From Bacteroidota bacterium (GTDB lineage Bacteria; Bacteroidota; Bacteroidia; Flavobacteriales; Weeksellaceae), in assembly GCA_023461035.1 (NCBI GenBank), contig JAEWOD010000032.1, positions 56,639-120,638 on the forward strand: a stretch of 64,000 bases of DNA. Reading direction: 5' to 3'. The notes below the pieces were generated by a model. It did not search any database and was not told the DNA's origin. It saw nothing but the letters and a program-made list of their open reading frames with translations. Of this stretch, positions 1 to 7,918 are shown piece after piece (within the stretch, counting starts at the first letter, position 1; every line of letters starts with the position of its first letter). The translations under genes were made by a program, and so were the position numbers.

Positions 1-745
1 GGATTATTCGACCTTATTTGAATTCGACCAGGAAAACGGCTCAGAATCCATTTTCGAAGTGCAATATACCGATGTGGAAGGAGCCGGATTTGGTTGTTTA
101 CAGTGTAGTGAAGGTAACGTAGCGGTAGGTTTCAACGGCATCAGAAGTTATGCAGGGCCAATGTTTTCTTCCGGATATAGTTTTAATGTGCCGACTGCCG
201 AAGCATACAATGCGTATGACGATGAAGATTTGAGAAGAGATATAGCGATTCTGGATATCGAAGCTTGGGCAAGTGCTACCGGAGCTACTTACGGAACAGG
301 ATATAAGCACACCGGCTATTTTAACCGTAAATACTTGCCAAGAGAGAGAAGTGATGAAGCACAAGGAGATATGAATCTGACGAATCCAAATAATTACCGT
401 TCTATCCGTTATGCAGATGTTTTGCTGATGGCAGCCGAAGCTTATAATCGAGGTGGGATCAGCGATGCAACTGCACGTAATTATTTGAACCAGGTTCGTC
501 AAAGAGCTTTTGGAAACACAAGCCATGATGTGACCGTTTCGGGACAGGCATTGACGGAAGCCATTTGGAGAGAAAGAAAATTGGAGTTAATGGGTGAAGG
601 CCATCGGTTCTTTGATTTGGTCAGAACCGGAAAAGCAGCCGGAACCATTCCGGGATTTGTAGCCGGAAAGCATGAACTCTTCCCGATTCCTTATGAAGAA
701 ATACAATTCTCAAACGGAAACTGGCAGCAAAACCCTAATTATTAA
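1..745 (+). CDS. susD: SusD/RagB-family outer-membrane lipoprotein, C-terminal part (5' end outside window)
   Basis: The reading frame is open from base 2 and continues from upstream, so only about the last 247 residues are present. The first ATG-like call at base 59 is a GTG inside the frame, not a start. SusD hallmarks are visible: ESIFEVQY near the left edge, NYRSIRYADVLLMAAEAYNR, and RERKLELMGEGHRFFDLVRTG, followed by a typical ending (LFPIPYEEI...QNPNY). SusD proteins are surface lipoproteins that lid a SusC TonB-dependent transporter and bind oligosaccharide; the SusC gene should lie to the left of the window. It is 11 nt from the next gene and reads as one operon with the binding protein and GH16 enzyme that follow. 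Substrate is inferred from those neighbours. Confidence 0.95.
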   Translation, partial: DYSTLFEFDQENGSESIFEVQYTDVEGAGFGCLQCSEGNVAVGFNGIRSYAGPMFSSGYSFNVPTAEAYNAYDDEDLRRDIAILDIEAWASATGATYGTGYKHTGYFNRKYLPRERSDEAQGDMNLTNPNNYRSIRYADVLLMAAEAYNRGGISDATARNYLNQVRQRAFGNTSHDVTVSGQALTEAIWRERKLELMGEGHRFFDLVRTGKAAGTIPGFVAGKHELFPIPYEEIQFSNGNWQQNPNY

Positions 746-756
746 AAATTGAAACT

Positions 757-2295
757 ATGAAGAATTTAATAAAGATATTCATTTTAGCATTGCTTCCGGT
801 TTATTTCGGCTGTTCGGACGATGACGGACTGACAGAGGTTTCCGGAACAGGTGCGCCGGCAAGTCTTGCTTTGAATTTTAAAATAACTCCGGACAATTCC
901 GGTTTGGTTGAGATAACAGCATCGGCTGAAAATGCTACCAAATTCCAGATAGAATTTGGAGACGGCGAAATTTCGGAAGAGTTTTTACCGGGACAATCAT
1001 TAGAGCATATTTATCCGGAAGGAAATTACGAAGTGAAACTGATTGCGACCAATTTAAGCGGTGAAAAATCTGAGCACATCCAAAACCTGGAAGTTTCATT
1101 TTTAGCTCCTGAAAATCTGGTGGTTACCATTACAAAAGATGCAGTAAATCCTTTTATCGTAAATGTCCAGGCAGAAGCGGATTATGAAACAAATTTTTTG
1201 GTTTATTTCGGAGAAACGGAAAACGAGGAGCCTATCTCAATTTTGGAAGGAGAAATAGCTACTCATGAGTACCAAAACATCGGAACCTATACGATAACTG
1301 TTGTTGCATTAAGCGGAGGGACACAAACGACTACCTATACAGAGGAAATTCAGATTTTCCATCCAATGGGTTTACCGATTACATTTGAAAATCCAGATTT
1401 GAATTATTTATTTTACAATTTCGGAGGAGGAGAACCTATCGTCCCTATCGTCGATAATCCAAACCCGAATTCCGTAAACAATAGTTCAAAAGTAGGCCGA
1501 TATACAAAAGCTGCAGGATCTGAAACCTGGGCCGGAACAGTCACTACCTTAAATGAAAGCATTGATTTTTCATCTTCAAATAAAGTGTCAGTAGATGTAT
1601 ATTCGCCAGAGGCAGGAATACCTGTATTATTGAAATTAGAAGACCATACCAATCCAAGTATTTTTGCAGAAAGCACAGTAAATACGACGGTTTCTGGTCA
1701 GTGGGAGCGGTTGATATTTGATATGCCGGTTGACCCTGCGCAGAGTTATACAAATGTGGTTCTATTCTTTAATTTTAACGTTTCCGGAGCAGGCGAAACT
1801 TATTATTTTGACAATATTCAAAAAGTACCATTGTCATTGCCATTGGATTTTGAAATTTTTGATCCATCCGACTATGTCTTTACCGGATTTGGCGGTGCCG
1901 GTTCAGCGGTGGAATTAAATCCGTTTGTTGACGGGGACAATCCCAGCCAGCATGTAGTAAAAGGAAACAAAGGCGTAAACGCCGAAACTTGGGCAGGAAC
2001 TTTTATTAATTTGGATCAAGCGGTTGATTTTTCCCAGGGTAGTAAAATCCGTATGAAATTCAGAGCACCCCAATCCGGAGTTACCGTCCTGGTAAAATTT
2101 GAAAACCCGGATGATGCCACCCAGTTTGTAGAAGCTGCGGCTGTGACTACGGTTTCAGACCAATGGGAAACCATAGAAGCTGACTTCACAGGTATGAATT
2201 TAGGTAACTGGAAACGATTGGTGATTTTTTATGATTTCGGAAATCCGGGAACCGGAACCGATTATTATTTCGATGATGTTGAACAAACAAATTAA
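757..2295 (+). CDS. PKD-domain surface glycan-binding lipoprotein (SusE/SGBP-like)
   Basis: 512 residues with a lipoprotein signal (Cys19 in YFGCSDDD; the acidic residues after Cys fit surface export in Bacteroidota). Residues about 40-115 and 120-200 look like two PKD/Ig-like beta domains (FGDGE in the first). The C-terminal 310 residues are two copies of one module, about 205-355 and 357-511. Both begin LP(I/L)xFE, contain ETWAGT followed by (S/A)xDFS, and end in YYFD(N/D). No catalytic motif is visible. Position between SusD and a GH16 enzyme supports a glycan-binding role, with the twin modules possibly acting as carbohydrate-binding modules. That role is inferred; the repeats are seen directly. 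Spacing to the GH16 gene is 5 nt. Confidence 0.85.
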   Translation: MKNLIKIFILALLPVYFGCSDDDGLTEVSGTGAPASLALNFKITPDNSGLVEITASAENATKFQIEFGDGEISEEFLPGQSLEHIYPEGNYEVKLIATNLSGEKSEHIQNLEVSFLAPENLVVTITKDAVNPFIVNVQAEADYETNFLVYFGETENEEPISILEGEIATHEYQNIGTYTITVVALSGGTQTTTYTEEIQIFHPMGLPITFENPDLNYLFYNFGGGEPIVPIVDNPNPNSVNNSSKVGRYTKAAGSETWAGTVTTLNESIDFSSSNKVSVDVYSPEAGIPVLLKLEDHTNPSIFAESTVNTTVSGQWERLIFDMPVDPAQSYTNVVLFFNFNVSGAGETYYFDNIQKVPLSLPLDFEIFDPSDYVFTGFGGAGSAVELNPFVDGDNPSQHVVKGNKGVNAETWAGTFINLDQAVDFSQGSKIRMKFRAPQSGVTVLVKFENPDDATQFVEAAAVTTVSDQWETIEADFTGMNLGNWKRLVIFYDFGNPGTGTDYYFDDVEQTN

Positions 2296-2300
2296 TTCGT

Positions 2301-3938
2301 ATGAACAATTTTAGAAATTATATAATTCAATTGGTGATGATCTTTTGCGGATTTGTCACACTATGTGGCTGTTATGATGATGATCATGAATTTGGAGATG
2401 TTACTGCTCCTACCAATCTGATCATAGACCATCAGGTTTTGAATGTCTCGGAAGAATTTCCTTATGGAGACGGTCTGGGGCTGGTTAACTTCACGGCTTC
2501 AGCATCCAATGCAAACAGCTTTAAATTTGTATTTGGAGATAATACGACCGCGGCCAATTCAACCGGATCCATCGAACACAAATATAACCAGACTGGAATC
2601 AACACCTATACCGTTACAGTAATTGCTTATGGGACAGGTGGAGCAAGTACCAGCACTACAATAGATGTGACGGTTTTCAGTAGCTTCTCGGATGATACTA
2701 CCAAACAACTGTTGACAGGAGGAAGTTCAAAAACCTGGTATATCGCAAAAGGATTGCCGGGACATTTGGGATTAGGCCCTATGGATAGCTATAATCAGGA
2801 TTGGTACAGTGCGGCTCCTTTTGAGAAAGACGAATGTTTTTATAATGACCAATTGACATTCAGTTTGGATGCCAACCAAGATATTGTTTACAATCTGAAC
2901 AATCAGGGAGAAACCTTCTTCAACACGGCTTTCCTTAGTGTGGGCGGTGGAAGCGGAGATGCAGATGCTTGTTTGCCTTTTGATACTTCAGGAAATCGTT
3001 TCGTTACATTGGCAGCAGCCAATCCGGGTGCGCCTGAAACCACAGGAACCCAGCTGATGATTGGTAACGGAGGATTTATGGGCTACTATGTCGGACAAAG
3101 CAATTATGAAGTGCTGGAAATTACGGAAGACTATATGTATGTCCGTTTCCAGATGACACCTCCGGGTGATACTAACATTGCATGGTACATGAAATTCACG
3201 ACAGATCCTGCCGGCGGAGGAGGTGATCCGGGTGGAGGAGAATTCGAGTCAGAATTTGACGATCTTTTCTGGTATGATGAATTTGACGGAGCAGCTGTTG
3301 ATACTAACAATTGGAACTTCGAAATTGGAAACAACAACGGTTGGGGGAATCAGGAATCCCAGTATTATACCGAACAAAATGCGACGGTGGAAAACGGAAT
3401 TCTGAAAATTACTGCCAAACGTGAAAATATGGAGGGATTTGAATTCACTTCTTCCCGAATTAATACCAAAACCAAATTCGATTTCCGGTACGGGCGTATG
3501 GAAGTTCGTGCCAAGCTGCCACAAGGAGGCGGAACCTGGCCGGCAATCTGGATGCTCGGTTCTACATTTGACAACGTCGGCTGGCCGGCTTGTGGAGAAA
3601 TCGATGTAATGGAACACGTCGGGAATAATCCGGGTACGGTTCAGAGTGCATTGCATTTTCCTGGTAACTCCGGTGGAAACGCTGTGGTTGGAAGCACATC
3701 AGTTCCAACAGCCGACTCCGAATTCCATCTTTATACAGTGGAATGGACGGCCGAACACATACTCTTTGCCGTGGATAATGTAGTCTATCATGAATTTTCC
3801 AATAATTCGGGAATCCCGTTCAACAGCCCTTTCTTTATTATTTTGAACGTAGCAATGGGCGGAAATCTGGGAGGAGAAATTGATCCGAATTTCCAGCAAA
3901 GTGCCATGGAAATCGATTATGTAAGAGTTTATCAATAA
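2301..3938 (+). CDS. GH16 endo-beta-glucanase (laminarinase-like) lipoprotein with PKD domain
   Basis: 545 residues. Lipoprotein signal with Cys24 (LCGCYDDD), a PKD-like domain about 35-128 (FGDNTTA...HKYNQTG), a middle domain of unknown type about 130-300, a Gly-rich linker about 303-315, and a GH16 catalytic domain about 320-545. The GH16 signature ExDxxE is present as EIDVMEHVG with Glu433 as nucleophile and Glu438 as acid/base; RYGRMEVRAKLPQGGGTWPAIWML precedes it as in laminarinases. The enzyme should cut internal beta-1,3 (or mixed) glucan linkages at the cell surface and feed the SusD pair. Exact linkage cannot be read from sequence. It is the last gene before a strong terminator. Confidence 0.92.
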   Translation: MNNFRNYIIQLVMIFCGFVTLCGCYDDDHEFGDVTAPTNLIIDHQVLNVSEEFPYGDGLGLVNFTASASNANSFKFVFGDNTTAANSTGSIEHKYNQTGINTYTVTVIAYGTGGASTSTTIDVTVFSSFSDDTTKQLLTGGSSKTWYIAKGLPGHLGLGPMDSYNQDWYSAAPFEKDECFYNDQLTFSLDANQDIVYNLNNQGETFFNTAFLSVGGGSGDADACLPFDTSGNRFVTLAAANPGAPETTGTQLMIGNGGFMGYYVGQSNYEVLEITEDYMYVRFQMTPPGDTNIAWYMKFTTDPAGGGGDPGGGEFESEFDDLFWYDEFDGAAVDTNNWNFEIGNNNGWGNQESQYYTEQNATVENGILKITAKRENMEGFEFTSSRINTKTKFDFRYGRMEVRAKLPQGGGTWPAIWMLGSTFDNVGWPACGEIDVMEHVGNNPGTVQSALHFPGNSGGNAVVGSTSVPTADSEFHLYTVEWTAEHILFAVDNVVYHEFSNNSGIPFNSPFFIILNVAMGGNLGGEIDPNFQQSAMEIDYVRVYQ

Positions 3939-3966
3939 ATATAAGTGGGATTTAATGTTCAATATG

Positions 3967-4024
3967 GATAGCCGCCCAAAAGGTTAAGGTTAATGGAAAT
4001 TTTTTCAGGGCGGCTATCTTTTTA
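3967..4024 (+). terminator. Rho-independent terminator after the GH16 gene
   Basis: A perfect 11-bp stem (GATAGCCGCCC at 3967-3977 with GGGCGGCTATC at 4008-4018) is followed by TTTTT. The loop is about 30 nt, longer than usual. It separates the susD-GH16 unit from the GH3 gene. Confidence 0.8.
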
Positions 4025-4040
4025 ATTAAAATTTTAATGA

Positions 4041-4091
4041 AACACCCATCTGAAAATTAAATCAGGATATATAAAAATGGTTATGGGTGTT
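4041..4091. promoter_or_regulatory. Inverted repeat upstream of the GH3 gene
   Basis: AACACCCAT (4041-4049) and ATGGGTGTT (4083-4091) form a perfect 9-bp inverted repeat 34 nt before the GH3 start, with no T-run after it. It could be an operator or a leader hairpin. No regulator can be assigned. Confidence 0.4.
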
Positions 4092-4124
4092 CCATCTGAC
4101 CTTCAGAAATAAAAATAAACACAG

Positions 4125-6398
4125 ATGAAACAAAAAGTCTTAACAGCAATGCTTTGTATTGTCTGCTCAGGGATAATTTTTGCGCAAAGTGAAAAGAGAA
4201 AAGAACTCGAAATCGAATCAAAAATCGATTCTTTGCTTTCGATTATGACATTAGAGGAGAAAATTGGCCAATTGGTTCAGTACAGTGCAAGCTGGGATGT
4301 AACCGGGCCTGCAAACGATGCCTATAATCAGATCAAGCTCGATAACCTGAAAAAAGGGTTGGTCGGCTCTATGCTCAACGTGACCGGAGCAAAGAATACC
4401 CGTGAAGCCCAAAAGCTCAATATGGAAAATTCTCGTTTGAAAATCCCCTTGGTTTTTGCTTATGACGTAATCCACGGATATAAAACTATCTTTCCGGTTC
4501 CATTGGGAGAAACAGCAAGCTGGGATTTAGAACTGATGGAAAAGACCGCAAGGGTTGCAGCGAGAGAATCAGCCGCATCCGGTATTGGCTGGACTTTTTC
4601 GCCTATGATTGACGTTTCCAGAGATGCACGTTGGGGACGGATTATGGAAGGTTCGGGAGAAGATCCTTTTCTGACTTCTTTGGTAGGAGTAGCAAAAATC
4701 AAAGGCTATCAGACCGATGATCTTTCGGCTCCTACTTCCATTGCTGCTTGTGCCAAACATTTTGCCGGTTATGGGTTCGGAGAAGGAGGCCGTGATTATA
4801 ATACTGTAAATATAGGTGTCTATGAGCTGAACAATAGTATTCTTCCTCCATTCAAAGCAGCAGCCAAAGCAGGATCGGCAACATTTATGAATGCATTTAA
4901 TGAACTGGACGGAATTCCGGCTACTTCCAACGAATACATACAGCGCACACTGCTGAAAGGCGAATGGGACTGGGATGGAGTCATGGTTTCGGATTGGGCT
5001 TCGATACGGGAATTAATTCCTCATGGAGTAGCAAAAGACGAAACCGAAGCCGCTATTTTGGCAATAAATGCCGGAAGTGACATCGACATGGAAGGCCGTG
5101 TTTATGAAGTGGCTTTGAAGAAATTGATAGAAGAAAAAACACTGAATATGGATTTAATCGACGATGCGGTCAGAAGAACACTTCGTTTAAAATTCCGATT
5201 GGGATTATTTGAAAATCCATATAAATATTCCGATGAAGCATTTGAAAAGAAAGAATTGTACTCAAAAGAAAATCAATCCTTAGCACTGGAAGCTGCCAGA
5301 AAATCAATTGTCTTATTGAAAAACGAAAAAAATATTTTGCCCATATCCAATTCGATTAAAACCATAGCAGTCATTGGTCCGTTGGCAGATGATGATGATT
5401 CGCCTTTGGGCAACTGGAGAGGACAGGCAACCCCAAATTCTGCTGTTTCTGTTTTGGAAGGGATTAAAAACCATGCACCGAAAGGAGTGAAAATTACCTA
5501 TGCAAAAGGAGCTGAACTTTCTATCGGAGAAAGGAGTTTCTTAAAGCCGATGACGCTCAATCAAACCGATACATCCGGATTTGCAGATGCCGTTCAAAAA
5601 GCAAAACAAGCCGATTTGGTAATTTTGGTAGTAGGAGAAGATGCTTTTCAGTCAGGTGAGGCGAGAAGCCAGACCGATATAGGGTTTGCAGGTGTTCAGG
5701 ATGAGTTGATTGCTGAAATTCAAAAAGCCAATAAAAATGTCGTAATGGTATTAATGAACGGCCGTCCTATGGATTTATCATGGAGTGACAAACATATTCC
5801 GGCGATTTTGGAAACCTGGTTGCTTGGCTCCCAACATGGAAATGCAGTAGGTGAAATTTTATTTGGAAAATACAATCCGGGCGGGAAACTTCCTGTGTCC
5901 TTTCCGAGAAATGTAGGGCAAATGCCGCTTTATTATAACCAAAAACATACTGGGAGAGGAGAAGAAATTCCGGATGTGACCTATTCGTCTTATCGGGATT
6001 CGGAGCGGGATGCTTTGTATCCGTTTGGATTTGGATTGAGTTATACGACGTTTAAATACAGTGAAATTAAATTGGACAAAAGGACTTTTTCAAAGGCCGG
6101 AAAAATTACAGCTTCGGTTCAGGTAACCAATACCGGAAAGGTAAAAGGCGAGGAAGTGGTTCAACTCTATATCCGGGATTTGGTGGGAAGCATCACACGG
6201 CCTGTAAAAGAATTAAAAGGATTTGAAAAAATAGAATTAAATCCGGGCGAAACCAAAACCGTTTCATTTACAATTGACGAAGAAATGATCACATTCTTTA
6301 CAAAAAATCAAAAATGGGAAGCCGAACCGGGAGACTTCAAAGTCTTCATTGGTACAAATTCCCGTGATGTTCAGGAAGCCTCATTTAATTTTCAATAA
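4125..6398 (+). CDS. bglX: Periplasmic GH3 beta-glucosidase (BglX-like)
   Basis: 757 residues with a Sec signal peptide ending at IIFAQ. Domain order matches BglX: TIM-barrel with KIGQLVQ, IPLVFAYDVIHGYKTIFP and the nucleophile Asp290 in VMVSDWAS; then the alpha/beta sandwich (KSIVLLKN, AVIGPLADD, GRPMDLSW); then a fibronectin-III-like domain at the C-terminus (about 650-757). Full length for the family. It releases glucose from the non-reducing ends of beta-gluco-oligosaccharides in the periplasm, completing the pathway begun by the upstream GH16 enzyme. A strong terminator lies between them, so it is probably transcribed from its own promoter or by read-through. Confidence 0.93.
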   Translation: MKQKVLTAMLCIVCSGIIFAQSEKRKELEIESKIDSLLSIMTLEEKIGQLVQYSASWDVTGPANDAYNQIKLDNLKKGLVGSMLNVTGAKNTREAQKLNMENSRLKIPLVFAYDVIHGYKTIFPVPLGETASWDLELMEKTARVAARESAASGIGWTFSPMIDVSRDARWGRIMEGSGEDPFLTSLVGVAKIKGYQTDDLSAPTSIAACAKHFAGYGFGEGGRDYNTVNIGVYELNNSILPPFKAAAKAGSATFMNAFNELDGIPATSNEYIQRTLLKGEWDWDGVMVSDWASIRELIPHGVAKDETEAAILAINAGSDIDMEGRVYEVALKKLIEEKTLNMDLIDDAVRRTLRLKFRLGLFENPYKYSDEAFEKKELYSKENQSLALEAARKSIVLLKNEKNILPISNSIKTIAVIGPLADDDDSPLGNWRGQATPNSAVSVLEGIKNHAPKGVKITYAKGAELSIGERSFLKPMTLNQTDTSGFADAVQKAKQADLVILVVGEDAFQSGEARSQTDIGFAGVQDELIAEIQKANKNVVMVLMNGRPMDLSWSDKHIPAILETWLLGSQHGNAVGEILFGKYNPGGKLPVSFPRNVGQMPLYYNQKHTGRGEEIPDVTYSSYRDSERDALYPFGFGLSYTTFKYSEIKLDKRTFSKAGKITASVQVTNTGKVKGEEVVQLYIRDLVGSITRPVKELKGFEKIELNPGETKTVSFTIDEEMITFFTKNQKWEAEPGDFKVFIGTNSRDVQEASFNFQ

Positions 6399-6420
6399 TT
6401 CTTCTCAGATTATTTTATGG

Positions 6421-6457
6421 AAGCTTTGGTTGGGTATCTCAATCAAAGCTTTTTTAT
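6421..6457 (+). terminator. Rho-independent terminator after bglX
   Basis: A 12-bp stem with one G-T pair (AAGCTTTGGTTG at 6421-6432, CAATCAAAGCTT at 6440-6451), a 7-nt loop and a T-run at 6450-6456. Confidence 0.85.
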
Positions 6458-6488
6458 TTGGGCGTTTCTCCGTTGCCATATAAATTCT

Positions 6489-6592
6489 TCAAACCAAAGA
6501 AAGAAAAGACAGCAACGGAGTCGGGCTTTCCGTTGCAACTCCTCGCAGCCGAAGCCTGCTGCGGGGTTTTCACTGCAATCCCTAACGCAGAT
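6489..6592. repeat. GC-rich double-hairpin intergenic element
   Basis: This block is visibly richer in G and C than its surroundings and holds two hairpins. The first is GCAACGGA (6512-6519) with TCCGTTGC (6529-6536). The second is CCTCGCAGC (6541-6549) with GCTGCGGGG (6558-6566), followed by TTTT. No reading frame is convincing. It resembles repetitive intergenic blocks seen in other Bacteroidota, by recollection only; a second copy is not present in this window. Confidence 0.45.
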
Positions 6593-6640
6593 ACAACCAA
6601 TTTGAAGTAGAAAAGAATCTGAAAACCATCCCGAATAGAA

Positions 6641-6671
6641 TTGTTCGTTCAACATCCAAATCCTATCTTTG
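6641..6671 (+). promoter_or_regulatory. Promoter of aroC
   Basis: TTG at 6641-6643, then 20 nt, then TATCTTTG at 6664-6671, a full match to the Bacteroidota -7 box TAnnTTTG. Transcription would start about 6678, only a few bases before the possible ATG codons at 6682 and 6691. Confidence 0.75.
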
Positions 6672-6690
6672 TGAAATTCTAATGAGCATC

Positions 6691-7737
6691 ATGAACACAT
6701 TTGGAACTAATTACAGATTAACGACCTTTGGTGAAAGCCACGGAACGGCTATCGGTGGGGTGATAGACGGTTGCCCTCCCGGAATCGAATTGGATTTGGA
6801 ACAAATTCAGTACGAATTGGACAGAAGAAAACCCGGGCAATCCAAAATCGTTACCCAACGTAAAGAAAGCGATACTGTTCAATTTCTTTCCGGTATTTTC
6901 GAAGGAAAAACTACCGGGACTTCCATAGGGTTCATCATCCCGAATGAAAACCAAAAGTCAAAGGATTATGCGCATATAGAAGATGCTTTTCGTCCTTCTC
7001 ATGCAGATTTCACTTATCAGAAAAAATACGGAATCCGTGACTATAGGGGTGGAGGAAGAAGCTCTGCACGCGAAACCGCCAATTGGGTAATGGGTGGAGC
7101 CGTAGCTAAACAGATTCTTTCCGATGTGAAAATCAATGCCTGGGTTTCATCGGTCGGTGACTTATTTTTGGAGAAACCTTATCAGGATCTGGATTTTTCA
7201 GAAGTGGAATCAAACATCGTTCGTTGTCCTGACCAAAAAGTTGCACAGCAAATGATTGAGAAAATAGAAAAAGTCCGGAAAGCCGGTGATACGATTGGCG
7301 GAACGGTTACTTGTGTAATTCAAAATGTACCTATCGGTTGGGGCGAACCGATTTTTAATAAACTTCATGCCAGATTGGGACAAGCGATGCTCAGCATAAA
7401 TGCTGTAAAAGGATTTGAATACGGAAGCGGATTTTGTGGTGCCAAAATGCTCGGCTCCGAGCACAATGATTTATTCAATCAGGACGGAACGACAAGATCC
7501 AATTTATCGGGAGGAATTCAGGGAGGAATTTCAAACGGAATGGATATCTATTTTCGCGTTGCATTTAAACCGGTGGCTACCATCATGCAAGAACAAGAAA
7601 CCATCAACTCAAAGGGAGAATCAGTTAAAATGCAGGGAAAAGGACGCCATGATCCATGCGTTGTTCCAAGAGCCGTCCCGATTGTCGAGGCAATGGCGGC
7701 TATGGTTTTGGCCGATTTTAAATTATTACAATCTTGA
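6691..7737 (+). CDS. aroC: Chorismate synthase
   Basis: Makes chorismate from 5-enolpyruvylshikimate-3-phosphate with reduced FMN, the last step of the shikimate pathway; cytoplasmic homotetramer. Family motifs are seen: [21 protein letters not shown] at the N-terminus, [31 protein letters not shown] (FMN-binding), and [18 protein letters not shown] at the C-terminus. 348 residues, a normal length. An in-frame ATG also lies at 6682. I prefer 6691 because it leaves about 13 nt of leader after the promoter at 6641-6671 and the protein then begins MNTFGTNY, close to other family members. No good Shine-Dalgarno is seen. Single-gene unit. Confidence 0.96.
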   Translation: MNTFGTNYRLTTFGESHGTAIGGVIDGCPPGIELDLEQIQYELDRRKPGQSKIVTQRKESDTVQFLSGIFEGKTTGTSIGFIIPNENQKSKDYAHIEDAFRPSHADFTYQKKYGIRDYRGGGRSSARETANWVMGGAVAKQILSDVKINAWVSSVGDLFLEKPYQDLDFSEVESNIVRCPDQKVAQQMIEKIEKVRKAGDTIGGTVTCVIQNVPIGWGEPIFNKLHARLGQAMLSINAVKGFEYGSGFCGAKMLGSEHNDLFNQDGTTRSNLSGGIQGGISNGMDIYFRVAFKPVATIMQEQETINSKGESVKMQGKGRHDPCVVPRAVPIVEAMAAMVLADFKLLQS

Positions 7738-7918
7738 TTTGAATTCAAATAAAATTCATCTTCCCTCAATTTGAATTTCAAAAATATTAAGAAATTATTT
7801 GTAGGAAAAAACCTTTGAATAAGCAGGTAAATTCCTATGTAATTCACTCATTGTCAGATTTATATTTGTTTCACTTCATGAAAGGATTATGAAGATTTAA
7901 TCAAATATAAAATATATC

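Noticed and set aside
98..526. Long open frame on the minus strand inside the SusD gene
   Set aside because: Shadow of the SusD frame; codon use and composition do not look like a protein here, and nothing supports its expression.
6417..6655. Short frames on both strands between bglX and aroC
   Set aside because: They span a terminator and a GC-rich hairpin block; no start signal or family match.
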